Origin: Begonia masoniana
Taxonomy: Eukaryota; Streptophyta; Magnoliopsida; Cucurbitales; Begoniaceae
DNA length: 64,000 nucleotides
Reading direction: 5' to 3'
Assembly (NCBI GenBank): GCA_022432975.1
Contig: CM039512.1
Location: 33,725,730 to 33,789,729 of the forward strand
Position numbers and translations under genes: made by a program. The notes below the pieces were generated by a model. It searched no databases, was not told the origin of the DNA, and worked only from the letters and a program-made list of their open reading frames with translations. Shown here piece after piece: positions 11,895-24,572 of the stretch (position 1 is the first letter of the stretch; every line of letters begins with the position of its first letter).

Positions 11895-14653
11895 TGTAAC
11901 CCCCGACAACTTAGCCAGATCCTAACTGTATTAACGGTCATAAATTTCAATCTTCACACGGTTTAGAGTTTAATACAAACCTCCCAACTTAATTTCATGT
12001 GGATTAAACTAGGTTAGGTGCAAAGTTGTAAATAATGGAGGTGATGACCAATATATAAAGAGAAAAGGACTGTTTTTAAACCTCCCTTGACCTGTACCGA
12101 CACCTCCTTTTCGGCGAGTTCTTCCCTCCCAAGCTCTTGCTCTTTGCTTTCAGCACACTCTCTTCGACGATCGGTTCTCTGCCACTACTCGACTACTCTG
12201 CGCCCGAGGTATGCAATAGACAACGTAGCTATCTGTTAGTTTATTAGCCCTGTTTCCTACTCGGCATTGGAGTTTTGGATTTTTCCAATGGCCGACTAAT
12301 AATAAGAACATTTGAATCTGAGAGTGGGAATGCTTTTATCAAATCGATTCTGGACATTTAGAAAAACCACCCCTGAGTAATCGATAATCAAATCTGTCTG
12401 TTCTGGGATTTGGATTTCAAACTGCACAGGGTATTAGACTAAGGACTCGGGAATAACTTTAGCTATTAAATCTTACGATAACTTGAGATTAGAACTATTA
12501 GGATTTTGTTTTAACTACTGCAATGTAAATGTTTTAGGTGAAGAAGTTGAAGAGAAAGGAGCTCAAGTGCTAAGGAGACCAGGTAAGTGAATGTATTAAG
12601 ATTTCCGGCTAAAAAGCCCTACATCGTGGGAGTACTAGGTTGTTTTAGATGTCTAATGTTTACCTTATGATGATGAGCTTGTCTGAACTTGAAGGATTGA
12701 TGAATGTTGTGAGTTATACTATTTGATGACCTGCTAGTGAATGTGAAGTTGTCTGCTCTGGTATGATCCTTGTCATAGTCTGATGGGTTAAAAGTTCTCA
12801 TGTTCATGCATCATGAATGTTTCTCAAGCATAAGAAAATGTTTTAATGCATGTTTTCCATGAACAAGATATGTATGTATATATGTATATATATAAGATTT
12901 ATGCAACGTGGACTAAGTGAGGGTTGGGGGCGGTTCGGCGTATGTCACAGTCCAAAGAGGGACATATGAATACGACCCGCAGTAGGGAACAAGATCAAAC
13001 TCACTGTCGAACCCCTTTACCGGCACAAATCCTCTCTTAATCCACACAACCTAAATGAAGAATATGATCAAAGACTATGAATGATGAATATGATCCATGA
13101 CTATGAACGATGAATATGATCCATCACTATGAACGATGAATATGATCCATGACTATGAATGATGATATGATCCATGAATGATATGAAGGATTACGAGCAA
13201 AGATATGAACAAGAAAAGACTTATGAGCATGTGATTTTCCCAAATTATACATTCATGCATCCATGTTAGTGTTGCATTCCTTACTAAGCATTAGGCTTAT
13301 AGTTAATCTTATGATGTAGGTGAAGAGTTAGAAGGTGAGGATTCCAGTCCAGAGATGATGTTAAAGTTGGTTGCTGGAGGATGCTCAGTGTGACAGTGAA
13401 GGCTGGATAGGCGATTAAGTTCCCTGGTTATGCTCATAGTAAGTCAGAAAAGTTTACGATGAACAGATGACTAAATAGAACAGAATTCTTATAACAATGA
13501 GATTTGGATTTGAAGGGCTTGTCTTTAGAGTCTGAATACGATTTTAAGGATTAATGAACGGTTTGTTTTTCTTGAGTCTTCCGCTATGCGTATTTTAGAT
13601 GAGTTTATGATTTTTACTCTTTGAGGTTTATGGTTACTAAGTTAAGATTCGGGTGAGTTGTGGTAATTTCCATCGGATGATGAGAGTGTTATCTTGTCGT
13701 CTAGCGATCGGCAGATGTAGTGTCTAAGCCATTGGATGATGAAAGTGCTATTTTGTCGTCTAGCGATCGGCAGATGTAGTGTCTAAGCTATCGGATGATG
13801 AAAGTGCTATTTTGTCGTCTAGCGATCGGCAGATGTAGAGTGTTTAAGCCATCGGATGATGAGAGTGTTATTTTGTCGTCTAGCGATCGGCAGATGTAGT
13901 GTCTAAGCCATCGGATGATGAAAGTGCTATTTTGTCGTCTAGCAATTGGCAGATGTAGTGTCTAAGCCATCGGATGATGAAAGTGCTATTTTGTCGTCTA
14001 GCGATCGGCAGATGTAGAGTGTTTAAGCCATCGGATGATGAGAGTGTTATCTTGTCGTCTAGCGATCGGCAGATGTAGTGTCTAAGCCATCGGATGATGA
14101 AAGTGCTATTTTGTCGTCTAGTGATCGGCAGATGTAGTGTAATAAGTCACCGGATTATGAGGATGTAATTTGTCGTCTAGCGTTCGGTGGATGAAGTGTA
14201 TTCCTCCACCGGATGATGTATATGGTATTTGTCGTCTAGTGTTCGGTGGATGAAGTGTATTCCTTCACCGGATGATGTATATGGTATTTTGTCGTCTAGC
14301 GTTCGGTGGATGGAGTGTATTCCTTCACCGGATGATGTAAATGGTATTTTGTCGTCTAGCATTCGGTGGATGAAGTGTAATTCTTCACCGGATGATGTAA
14401 ATGTTAATTTGTCGTCTAGTGACCGGATGATGTGAGTATTCTCTTATTGTTTAATGTCCAGGTAATGTTTTAAGTCGGTCACGTGAAGCACACATGACCA
14501 CCGGTCGATGTAAGTTATTTCTTTGTTGTCAGACCCAGTTTAAGAGATGTTAAAAAAAAATATATATTACCGAAAATAGGTTGAGTGTGAGTAATAAGAA
14601 TTAAATTATTAAGAAAGATATGGATTATGTGACGATCTTCTCGGGTTGTTACA
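11895..14653 (+). mobile_element. Family A LTR2 (shared by internal copies 2 and 3)
   Basis: This 2759-bp LTR starts TGTAAC and ends GTTGTTACA. It has the same layout as LTR1 with more unit differences in its minisatellite. The first 250 bp or so continue the indel-rich pattern of the preceding internal region and degrade the TATA area; the rest is clean. The predicted splice module has GT at 12209, acceptor end 12537, mini-exon 12538-12582 and GT at 12583. Here the hairpin is a perfect GGCT-AAAA-AGCC stem at 12607-12618. Confidence 0.95.
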
Positions 14654-14657
14654 ATTA

Positions 14658-14669
14658 TGGTATCAGAGC
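14658..14669 (+). other. Primer binding site, A copy 3
   Basis: TGGTATCAGAGC is a perfect match to the usual initiator-Met primer site of plant chromoviruses, 4 bp after the LTR end. The block after it (GGGTTCTAAAATCGATTCTG) resembles the one after the primer sites of B and F. Confidence 0.92.
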
Positions 14670-14816
14670 GAAACCGGGTTCTAAAATCGATTCTGCAGAC
14701 TGCCTTCCAGCACTGACTGTCACGTGAGCACACTCCAGCAACTTTAAGTATTTATGATTTCAGTAAATGTTACTAAGTTAAGATGCATTTATAATTAATT
14801 GTTTAGGGATCCCAAA

Positions 14817-17800
14817 ATGGTTAGAGGTCAGCAGAGAGAGACCAATGAGGATAGCAATGTCATTGCTCAGTTAACAGAGTTGGTCATGCGCCAATCTCGC
14901 CAGATCGAACAACTGATGACTGCTAGAGAGGAACAAGGCAACTCCAGTACTAATGCGACTCATGATCATGGGGGTGAGCGTTTCCACAGGCTTCGACCCC
15001 CGGTGTTTAATGGATATGTTTCAGATCCTATTTATGCTGAGGAGTGGGTTCGAAAGATAGAAGACATGTTTAAGTACGCAAAGGTTGGTGAAGGAGATAA
15101 GGTCACATATGCTGTCTTTCATTTGGAATTAAGTGCAAGGCATTGGTGGGACTCGATCCAGAACACCGCTAATGCCAGAGCTATGACCTGGGAAATGTTT
15201 AAGACTGCCTTCTTTGACAAGTGCTTTAATAGGACTATTCAGGCTAACAAGAAGAAGGAGTTCATGAATCTACGACAAACTGGCTCTGTGACGGATTATA
15301 TATGCAAATTTGATACTTTATCACGATTTGCTCCCCGAATGATTGATGATGATGAGGACAGGATTTACCAATTTGTTCAAGGACTGAAGCCGAGTTTGTA
15401 CATGAAAGTAAAGACTGCTGGGATACACAATGTACTTTATGGTGAAGTGACAGCTAAGGCCTTGGAGCTGGAAGAGGCGGAAATGACAGCATATGCACAG
15501 CGTGAGCAGCCAAGAAAATTCACGAAGGAAACTCAGCCGCCACCACGTCAGAATAAAAGATGGCAGCCGCAACAGAACAGGGGACCACAGCAACAACAAC
15601 AAGGTATAAAGAGACCCCTCAACCAGAATGATGACCAAGGAAAAGGGAAGAGGCCTCTGGCACCCTTATGCCCCACCTGTCAGAAGAACCACCTCGGCGA
15701 ATGCAAGTTGCGTTCTGGCCGCTGTTTCAGATGTGATAAGGTTGGACATATAGTCAGAGACTGCCCCATGCCGCCAGATCCAAACCGTGCAAGGGTAGCA
15801 CCTAGAGTCTATGCAATGATGGAGGATGAGGAAGCCGTGCAGCATACAGTCATAACAGGAACCATTATGATCTGTGGTTTTGCTGCTTACACACTTATAG
15901 ATACGGGAGCTACACACTCGTTTATATCAACTTTGTTTGTATGCCAACACAACTTAGAACTTTTACCAGCCGAAAGGCCATATAATGTTATGTTACCATC
16001 AGGGAAGTCCCTACATTCAGAACAGATTGTTAAAGGTGATGTTGTGTCCTTAGGAAGTAAGAAACTATATGTAGAACTGATTGTAATTGACATGAAAGGG
16101 TATGAGGTGATATTAGGAATGGATTGGTTATTTAGGCATTATGTCACAATAAGTTTTAGATCTAGGATGGTTGACTTTCGACCCCAAAATGGTGATCATT
16201 ATTCCTTCCAAGCTATTCCTAAGATAAGCAAAATACCAATTATATCCTCACTAGAAATTTACCGGTTACTGAAAAATGGCTGTGAGAGTTACTTAGCTAG
16301 CATAATGGATGTTCGGGTGGAGAATAAGATAGAGTTACAAGATATCCCTATAGTCCGAGAGTTTCCTAAGGCATTCTTGGATGATTTGCCAGGATTACCA
16401 CTTGATAGAGAAATAGAGTTTGTAATAGATACGTACTCTGAGGCCTTACCCGTATCTAAGAATCCTTATCGGATGGCACCTGTTGAGCTAAAGGAGTTAA
16501 GAGTCCAACTACAGGAATTAGTAGACAAAGGATTTATACGCCCTAGCAGTTCCCCTTGGGGTGCACCTGTCTTATTTGTCAAGAAGAAAGATGGTTCCCT
16601 TAGAATGTGCATAGACTATAGGGAGCTAAATAAGTTGAAAATCAAGAATAAGTACCCCTTACCTCGGATTGATGATTTGTTTGACCAATTGCAAGGAGCA
16701 AAGATGTTTTCAAAAATCGATTTACGTTCGGGTTATTACCAACTGAAAGTTAAGGAAGGAGATATACCAAAGACAGCCTTCAGAACCCGTTATGGACACT
16801 ACGAATTCTTGGTCATGTCATTTGGACTGACCAATGTACCTGCAGCCTTTATGGACTTAATGAATCGAGTGTTTCGTGAGTATTTGGACAAATTTGTAAT
16901 TGTGTTCATAGATGATATCCTGATATACTCACGGACTGAAGCTGACCATGCAGAGCATTTAAGAGTAGTTTTGACGACATTAAAGGAGCACCAGCTCTAT
17001 GCCAAATTGTCCAAGTGTGAATTTTTGTTGGACAAGGTTAATTTTCTTGGTCATGTAGTTTCTGCTAATGGCATATCAGTGGACCCGACCAAAATTCAGG
17101 CAGTAAAGGATTGGCCACAACCAAAGAATGCCAGTGAAGTCCGCAGTTTCCTTGGATTGGCAGGCTATTACAGAAAGTTCATCAAAGGATTTTCTATGAT
17201 AGCTAAGCCCCTGACGAATTTGACAAAGAAGGACAACAAGTATTCTTGGACTGAAGCTTGTGAGGATAGCTTCCAGACATTGAAGGTGAAGTTAACAACA
17301 GCCCCGGTATTGACCCTTCCAACCGAAGAAGGGAAGTTTAGCGTATTTTGTGATGCATCAAAAGTTGGTTTGGGCTGTGTTTTGATGCAAGAAGGCAAAG
17401 TTGTAGCGTATGCCTCTAGGCAGTTAAAGAGTTATGAACAGAACTATCCCACCCATGATTTAGAATTAGCCGCTGTTGTTTTTGCTTTGAAGATATGGAG
17501 ACACTACTTATATGGACAGCAGTGTGAGGTGTTTTCTAACCATAAAAGTCTGAAGTACCTCTTTACACAAAATGAATTAAACATGAGGCAGAGGCGTTGG
17601 TTGGAATTTGTTAAGGATTACGACTTTGAGATCAAGTATCACCCGGGCAAGGCTAACTCTGTAGCTGACGCATTGAGCAGGATGTCAACAACAATGCAAC
17701 CCGTTGTATCAACTATGTCTATACCTTTGAGGACAGAGATTCAGAAATTGGAGTTGGAGATAGTTCCAGAGTTGTCAGCTTTGCTTGCAAATTTGACCAT

Positions 17801-19226
17801 TCAACCGACGGTCCTGGAAAAGATCAAGGAAGCACAACAGAAGGATTCAGAGGAGAATAACAGTATGATGAACAAGGTGAAGGACACCACCTCCGAGTTT
17901 AGTCTTTCCAAGGATGGGATTCTGAGGTTTAGAAATAGATGGTATGTCCCTAATGATGAATGGTTACGTAAGTTAATTTTGGCTGAGGCGCATTCGTCCC
18001 CCTTTTCTGTACATCCTGGCAGCACCAAGATGTATCGAGACCTGAAGTTACTCTATTGGTGGCCAAACTTAAAGAGAGATGTTGCTAAGTGTGTAGAGTC
18101 ATGTTTGGTTTGCCAACAAGTTAAAACCGAGCACCAACGTCCAGGAGGTACCCTTCAGCCTTTACCTATTCCCGAGTGGAAGTGGGAACACATAGCTATG
18201 GATTTCGTTGTAGGATTACCTAAGACAACTAAGGGACATGATAGTATTTGGGTTGTGATTGATAGATTGACAAAATCAGCCCATTTCTTACCAGTAAGGA
18301 CAACTTACTCGATGGACCAGCTTGTTGATCTTTATGTACGAGAAGTTATTAGGTTGCATGGAATCCCTACATCTATTGTCTCAGATCGTGATCCTAGATT
18401 CACCTCAAGGTTTTGGCAAAGTTTGCAAGGCACATTAGGTACAAAGTTGTCTTTCAGCACTGCTTTCCACCCGCAGACAGATGGTCAATCAGAAAGGACT
18501 ATCCAAATACTTGAGGATATGTTGAGGGCTTGTGTGCTAGAGTTCCAAACATCTTGGAGCCGATACCTACCCTTGGTTGAGTTCTCTTACAATAACAGTT
18601 ATCAGTCCACTATCGGAATGGCACCTTATGAGGTGTTGTATGGTAGGAAATGTAGATCACCTCTGTATTGGGATGAAGTTGGGGAAGCAAAACTCCTAGG
18701 TCCCGAGATGTTGCAGCAGATGTCAGACAAGATTGCCACTATTAAAAGGAAAATGAATACTGCACAAAGCCGACAGAAAAGTTATGCAGACCAAAGGAGG
18801 AGAGATCTTGAATTTGCTGTTGGTGATGAAGTTTTCCTGAAGATTTCACCATTTAAAGGAGTACTAAGATTTGGCAGGAGGGGAAAGCTTAATCCACGAT
18901 TTATTGGACCATTCCCTGTTTTGGCTAGAATCGGTAGTACAGCTTACAGACTGCAGTTGCCTCCATCATTGGATAAAGTTCATAATGTTTTCCATGTATC
19001 AATGTTAAGAAAATGTATACGGGACCCTACACAAGTTGTTAAACCAGTGGATTTTGAGATTGAGCCGACACTAACGTATGAAGAGAAGCCAGTGCAGATA
19101 TTGGAATCCACAGTTAAGACTCTGAGGAATAAAGAGATTCCGTTGGTCAAAGTCTTATGGAAGAATCATGGCATTGAAGAAGCCATTTGGGAGCAACGAC
19201 AGGACATGTTAGGCGAGTATCCATAG
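14817..19226 (+). CDS. Intact Gag-Pol polyprotein of a Tekay-like chromovirus, family A copy 3
   Basis: This polyprotein drives retrotransposition: Gag forms the particle, protease cuts the polyprotein, reverse transcriptase/RNase H makes cDNA, and integrase inserts it. It has 1469 residues from the ATG at 14817 (MVRG); the longer frame from 14799 starts on TTG and its conserved part begins at this ATG. In order: Gag domain (about 70-190), CX2CX4HX4C zinc knuckle (C303, C306, H311, C316), protease DTG (D362), reverse transcriptase FIDD (D699, D700), RNase H (D846), and integrase with zinc-finger H1066, C1096, C1099 and DD35E triad D1129, D1190, E1226. A GPF motif follows at 1364-1366, then a chromodomain-like tail ending at residue 1469. 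All catalytic residues are present and the frame has no stop. Primer site, purine tract and both LTRs flank it, so it could be autonomous. Confidence 0.95.
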   Translation: MVRGQQRETNEDSNVIAQLTELVMRQSRQIEQLMTAREEQGNSSTNATHDHGGERFHRLRPPVFNGYVSDPIYAEEWVRKIEDMFKYAKVGEGDKVTYAVFHLELSARHWWDSIQNTANARAMTWEMFKTAFFDKCFNRTIQANKKKEFMNLRQTGSVTDYICKFDTLSRFAPRMIDDDEDRIYQFVQGLKPSLYMKVKTAGIHNVLYGEVTAKALELEEAEMTAYAQREQPRKFTKETQPPPRQNKRWQPQQNRGPQQQQQGIKRPLNQNDDQGKGKRPLAPLCPTCQKNHLGECKLRSGRCFRCDKVGHIVRDCPMPPDPNRARVAPRVYAMMEDEEAVQHTVITGTIMICGFAAYTLIDTGATHSFISTLFVCQHNLELLPAERPYNVMLPSGKSLHSEQIVKGDVVSLGSKKLYVELIVIDMKGYEVILGMDWLFRHYVTISFRSRMVDFRPQNGDHYSFQAIPKISKIPIISSLEIYRLLKNGCESYLASIMDVRVENKIELQDIPIVREFPKAFLDDLPGLPLDREIEFVIDTYSEALPVSKNPYRMAPVELKELRVQLQELVDKGFIRPSSSPWGAPVLFVKKKDGSLRMCIDYRELNKLKIKNKYPLPRIDDLFDQLQGAKMFSKIDLRSGYYQLKVKEGDIPKTAFRTRYGHYEFLVMSFGLTNVPAAFMDLMNRVFREYLDKFVIVFIDDILIYSRTEADHAEHLRVVLTTLKEHQLYAKLSKCEFLLDKVNFLGHVVSANGISVDPTKIQAVKDWPQPKNASEVRSFLGLAGYYRKFIKGFSMIAKPLTNLTKKDNKYSWTEACEDSFQTLKVKLTTAPVLTLPTEEGKFSVFCDASKVGLGCVLMQEGKVVAYASRQLKSYEQNYPTHDLELAAVVFALKIWRHYLYGQQCEVFSNHKSLKYLFTQNELNMRQRRWLEFVKDYDFEIKYHPGKANSVADALSRMSTTMQPVVSTMSIPLRTEIQKLELEIVPELSALLANLTIQPTVLEKIKEAQQKDSEENNSMMNKVKDTTSEFSLSKDGILRFRNRWYVPNDEWLRKLILAEAHSSPFSVHPGSTKMYRDLKLLYWWPNLKRDVAKCVESCLVCQQVKTEHQRPGGTLQPLPIPEWKWEHIAMDFVVGLPKTTKGHDSIWVVIDRLTKSAHFLPVRTTYSMDQLVDLYVREVIRLHGIPTSIVSDRDPRFTSRFWQSLQGTLGTKLSFSTAFHPQTDGQSERTIQILEDMLRACVLEFQTSWSRYLPLVEFSYNNSYQSTIGMAPYEVLYGRKCRSPLYWDEVGEAKLLGPEMLQQMSDKIATIKRKMNTAQSRQKSYADQRRRDLEFAVGDEVFLKISPFKGVLRFGRRGKLNPRFIGPFPVLARIGSTAYRLQLPPSLDKVHNVFHVSMLRKCIRDPTQVVKPVDFEIEPTLTYEEKPVQILESTVKTLRNKEIPLVKVLWKNHGIEEAIWEQRQDMLGEYP

Positions 19227-19266
19227 TTATTTGTTTGATTAATTTTCGGGGACGAAAATTTTGTTT

Positions 19267-19279
19267 AAGGAGGGGTGGA
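19267..19279 (+). other. Polypurine tract, A copy 3
   Basis: AAGGAGGGGTGGA lies directly before LTR3, identical to the tract of copy 1. Confidence 0.9.
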
Positions 19280-22056
19280 TGTAACACCCGACAACTTCAG
19301 CCAGGTGACTTCCTAACTGTATTAACGGTCATAAATATTCAATCTTCACGGTTTAGAGTTTTATACCAAGAATAATTAATTTCATGTGGATTTAAACTAG
19401 GTTAGGTTGCAAAGTTGTAATAATGGAGGGTGATGACCAATATATAAAGAAAAAGGAAATGTTTTAAACCTCACTTGAACCACTGTAGCCGACACCTTCC
19501 TTTTCGGCGATTTCTTCCCTCCCAAGCTCTTGCTCTTTGCTTTCAGCACACTCTCTTCGACGATCGATTTCTCTGCCACTACTTGACTACTCTGCGCCCG
19601 AGGTATGCAATAGACAACGTAGCTATCTGTTAATTTGTTAGCCCTGTTTTCTACTCGGCATTGGAGTTTTGAATTTTCCAATGGCCGACTAATAATAAGA
19701 ACATTTAAAATCTGAGAGTGGGAATGCTTTTATCAAATCGATTCTGGACATTTAGAACAACCACCCCTGAGTAATCGATAATCGAATCTGTCTGTTCTGG
19801 AATTTGAATTTCAAACTGCACAGGGTATTAGACTAAGGATTCGGGAATGACTTTAGCTATTAAATCTTAGGATAACTTGAGATTAGAACTATTAGGATTT
19901 TGTTTTAACTACTGCAATGTAAATGTTTTAGGTGAAGAAGTTTGAAGAGAAAGGAGCTCAAGTGCTAAGGAGACCAGGTAAGTGAATGTATTAAGATTTC
20001 CGGCTAAAAGGGCCCTACATCGTGGGAGTACTAGGTTGTTTTAGATGTCTAATGTTTATCTTATGATGATGAGCTTGTCTGCACTTGAAGGATTGATGAA
20101 TGTTGTGAGTTATACTATTTGATGACCTGCTAGTGAATGTGAAGTTGTCTGCTCTGGTATGATCCTTGTCATAGTCTGATGGGTTAAAAGTTCTCATGTT
20201 CATGCATCATGAATGTTTCTCAAGCATAAGAAAATGTTTTAATGCATGTTTTCCATGAACAAGATATGTATGTATATATGTATATATATAAGATTTATGC
20301 AACGTGGACTAAGTGAGGGTTGGGGGCGGTTCGGCGTATGTCACAGTCCAAAGAGGGACATATGAATACGACCCGCAGTAGGGAACAAGATCAAACTCAC
20401 TGTCGAACCCCATTTACTGGCACAAATCCTCTCTTAATCCACACAACCTAAATGAAGAATATGATCAAAGACTATGAATGATGAATATGATCCATGACTA
20501 TGAACGACGAATATGATCCATGACTATGAACGATGAATATGATCCATGACTATGAATGATGAATATGATCCATGACTATGAATGATAATTACGAGCAAAG
20601 ATCTGAACAAGAAAAGACTTATGAGCATGTGATTTTCCCAAATTATACACTCATACATCCATGTTAGTGTTGCATTCCTTACTAAGCATTAGGCTTATAG
20701 TTAAATCTTATGATGTAGGTGAAGAGTTCAAAGGTGAGGATTTCCAGTCCAGAGATGATGTTTAAAGTTGGTTGCCGGAGGATGCTCAGTGTGACAGTGA
20801 AGGCTGGATAGGCGATTAAGTTCCCTGGTTATGCTCATAGTAAGTCAGAAAAGTTTACGATGAACAGATGACTAAATAGAACAGAATTTCTTATAACAAT
20901 GAGATTTGGATTTGAAGGGCTTGTCTTTAGAGTCTGAATACGATTTTAAGGATTAATGAATGGTTTTTTTTCTTGAGTCTTCCGCTATGCGTATTTTAGA
21001 CGAGTTTATGATTTTTACTCTTTGAGGTTTATGGTTACTAAGTTAAGATTCAGGTGAGTTGTGGTAATTTTCATCGGATGATGAGAGTGTTATCTTGTCG
21101 TCTAGCAATCGGCAGATGTAGTGTCTAAGCCATCGGATGATGAAAGTGCTATTTTGTCGTCTAGCGATCGGCAGATGTAGTGTCTAAGCCATCGGATGAT
21201 GAAAGTGCTATTTTGTCGTCTAGCGATCGACAGATGTAGAGTGTTTAAGCCATCGGATGATGAGAGTGTTATTTTGTCATCTAGCGATCGGCAGATGTAG
21301 TGTCTAAGCCATCGGATGATGAAAGTGCTATTTTGTCGTCTAGCGATCGGCAGATGTAGTGTCTAAGCCATCGGATGATGAAAGTGCTATTTTGTCGTCT
21401 AGCGATCGGCAGATGTAGAGTGTTTAAGCCATCGGATGATGAGAGTGTTATCTTGTCGTCTAGCGATCGGCAGATATAGTGTCTAAGCCATCGGATGATG
21501 AAAGTGCTATTTTGTCGTCTAGTGATCGGCAGATGTAGTGTAGTAAGTCATTGGATGATGAGGATGTAATTTGTCGTCTAGCGTTCGGTGGATGAAGTGT
21601 ATTCCTCCACCGGATGATGTATATGGTATTTGTCGTCTAGCGTTCGGTGGATGAAGTGTATTCCTTCACCGGATGATGTATATGGTATTTTGTCGTCTAG
21701 CGTTCGGTGGATGGAGTGTATTCCTTCACCGGATGATGTAAATGGTATTTTGTCGTCTAGCATTCGGTGGATGAAGTGTAATTCTTCATCGGATGATGTA
21801 AATGTTAATTTGTCGTCTAGTGACCGGATGATGTGAGTATTCTCTTATTGTTTAATGTCCAGGTAATGTTTTAAGTCAGTCACGTGAAGCACACATGACC
21901 ACCGGTCGATGTAAGTTATTTCTTTGTTGTCAGACCCAGTTTAAGAGATGTTCAAAAAAAATATATATATTACCGAAAATAGGTTGAGTGTGAGTAATAA
22001 GAATTAAATGATTAAGAAAGATATGGATTATGTGACGATCTTCTCCAGTCGTTACA
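19280..22056 (+). mobile_element. Family A LTR3, right end of the A array
   Basis: This 2777-bp LTR has TATA at 19441-19448 and the splice module with GT at 19603, acceptor end 19931, mini-exon 19932-19977 and GT at 19978, followed by the same repeat blocks as LTR1. It ends CCAGTCGTTACA, whereas LTR1 and LTR2 end GGTTGTTACA. Unrelated DNA (AGGCG onward) follows, so this is the outer edge of the array. The matching target duplication would be left of the window. Confidence 0.94.
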
Positions 22057-22508
22057 AGGCGACCATACTTCAATTATTTCTTCAGAAACTACTAGCGCAA
22101 TTGCCTTAGGTTTAAGTTAGGGCTACCGAATGTCGATTTTATATATAAACGAGGTCAGCCTCGGTTAAAGCCGCATGCGACAAAAGCAACTCCAATGACT
22201 TTTACTCGACGTTGTTCGTTCCATCGTCGATCACTGGTCATTATAAGTTGATTTTTGACTTATAGCATTATTCCTCATGCAAATCCGACAATTTTTGACC
22301 AAGTATTTACAATTTGTAATCAAATTTTTCTCAAATTTATGAATTTCGAGATTTTGCCATAATTCTCTGATTTTCGGATACCAGTCGAATATAGAGAAAT
22401 TGTTTGATTATACACATTGGTCATTGGCATCAATGGGAGAAACCAATGATCCCGACTTTGTTAATCATGGATGTAGATTGAAATGATTCTTCAGAGTATC
22501 CCTTTTTT
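22057..22508. other. Flanking DNA, nothing recognised
   Basis: AT-rich sequence right of the A array has no open frame of note. A TATATATAAA string occurs near 22140. It could be the 5' part of the MULE that follows, but I see no terminal inverted repeat. Confidence 0.5.
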
Positions 22509-23220
22509 CAGATAATGTACATGTGTCTGGTAGAATGCAAGAGAGGTCTGCTTGACTGTGGTAGACCAATCATTTGTTTGGATGGTTGTCATTTGAACAG
22601 ATTGTGTCCGAGCCAACTGCTTTCAGTCTTCAGCATTGATGACGATGATGAAATTTATCCAATTTCTATAGCGGTGGTGGAAGAAGAATGGAAAGACTCA
22701 TGAACTTAGTTTCTAAAGTTATTGCTGGAAGATATACAGAGTGATTCGGGTCGTGGATGGACATTTATTTCAGACCAACAAAAGATATGATGCATTGTGT
22801 TTCTTCTGTGTGTTTATATTATGTGTTTTATTTGAACCTCATTCTTATCATCCACTGTCTTTTATGGGGTTGGTACCCGATATTGAGGAGTTTGCATAAT
22901 CAATCAAATATCGTTTATGTCTCAGACATTTATATGCTGATTTCAAAAACAGTTTAGGGGTAAGTTGTACAAAGACACAATGTGTATTGCCTCAAAAGCT
23001 ACCACGTCAAGCACTTTGAGAGTGAAATGAAGAAATTATTTTCGGTTGATGAGGCAACATAAAATTATTTACGACGCATCAATCACAAAAATTGGGTGAC
23101 GCATGCTTTTATCTCAATCCCAAAGTGCAACATAAGTCTGAATAACTTGAGTGAGTCTTTCAACGCGTGCATCCTACCAGTGAGGGACAAAGCGATTCTG
23201 ACTATCTTCGTAACATGAAA
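22509..23220 (+). pseudogene. Mutator-like (MULE) transposase remnant
   Basis: Fragments in several frames follow the order of a MULE transposase. There is a GRPIICLDGCHL block (the DGCHL aspartate codon at 22581, the family's first catalytic residue), then IYPISIAVVEEEWKDS (about 22650-22700). CLRHLYADFKNSLG follows (22919 on), then WVTHAFISIPKC and NNLSESFNACILPVRDKAI (about 23090-23200). Stops and frameshifts separate them, and the N-terminal and C-terminal zinc-finger parts are not convincing. It is an old, inactive DNA transposon gene. Family assignment rests on these motifs and their order. Confidence 0.8.
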
Positions 23221-24566
23221 AGATGAATGAGTCAACATAGTTATTGTGTTCTCAAATCAAGAAGAAACTTGGCAAATTATAACTTGCATCTAAAAGTTGG
23301 AGCCCGATATTTGCATGTCAAAATCGCTTCACAGGTACAAGTTCAAGCCATGGACATCCCCCGTCAACTGCCTTATCCATCAGTTCGAGGCTCGAAGTCC
23401 TCACCTAAAATCTCTTCACCAACATCACAAAGTTCAACTAATGAGCGTAATGCTCAGCAAGTGATGTAAAATAAAATGTATGCTCATGGATATGCATGCC
23501 GTTCATAAATCATGCAATTTCTGTCTTTTTTTTTTCTCTTGCTCTGAGATATTGGGGTCATAACTCTAGAGGGATTTGGCTACTGAATTAGGTAGGGAAG
23601 AGAAAAGAAGGAGGTAACCCTAGGCAAGAAAGAAAAATGGGTGGGGGATGCAAACCTGGGACAAAGACCAGGGGAGGCAAAACCCTCACCAAATCTGAAG
23701 GGGAAGACCTCTGCTAGAGGACGAAAATTCACGATGAAGACGGAACTTGAAGGACGCCACCCTGGGGACAAAGACCTAGAGGGCGATTCTGCATGCTTCC
23801 GGGTTTGATTTCAACTCATCTCCTTCTACTTTATATTTTCTTTCTTTTATGAATATTATTATTTTAGATTTTATTATCATGATTTTAGGCTAGAGTTTTT
23901 ATCTTGGTTAGGAAAGAAAGTACTCATTATATGTTTTTATTTTGATCTATGAATGTTATGTATTTTTCACCGAACAATTTCTCATAATTTTTATTGCGTA
24001 ATTTGAATTGTGTCGATAGGCAGATTCGATGTCACATGTTCCTATTGTATCGATAGGTAAATAGAAATTGTAAGATGCATGAGTAATTAAATAAATTAAA
24101 TTTGTTGCAAAGTCGCTAACAATAATTTATTTGGCATTAAAAATAGGATTACAAGGAAATTCATATTAAGTTTTTGCCTTTTCAAAGCTGAAAAAAAATT
24201 CTGAAACAGTTTTATCTAGGCAATTCGACAGAACCCTATAAATGTTATGAATTCTTGCTGTTCTGTGATAAATGCTGTAGCATTTCCGCAGTATTAGTAG
24301 TAAAATGCATGTAATGAGGAAATTAACCCTAACTAAAACTTTTACCATATTTATCTTTCTAATTCATTTCAATTTGAGTCTTTATTAATTCTGAGTAGTT
24401 TTATTTTATCATTACTTGCCACTCATCTATTTTCATTTTTATTTTTATAGAATTTTATAGCAAAGTAGATTTAGTTAAGAATATCCTTGTGGGATCAAAT
24501 TTTACTTACTTTATTACTTCGTTAGCGACACGTGCACTTGCGTTAGGGTGTAGAAAATCACTAACA
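23221..24566. other. AT-rich DNA, probably including the 5' LTR end of element D
   Basis: I see no gene. The last part reads like the end of a plant LTR, finishing near CACTAACA just before the primer site of element D. The left border of that LTR is not visible to me, and I find no match in this stretch to the start of D's 3' LTR at 51659. Confidence 0.45.
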
Positions 24567-24572
24567 AGTTTT

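Noticed and set aside
22057..24566. A host gene in the region between the A array and element D
   Set aside because: Only MULE fragments are recognisable; other frames are short and without domains.
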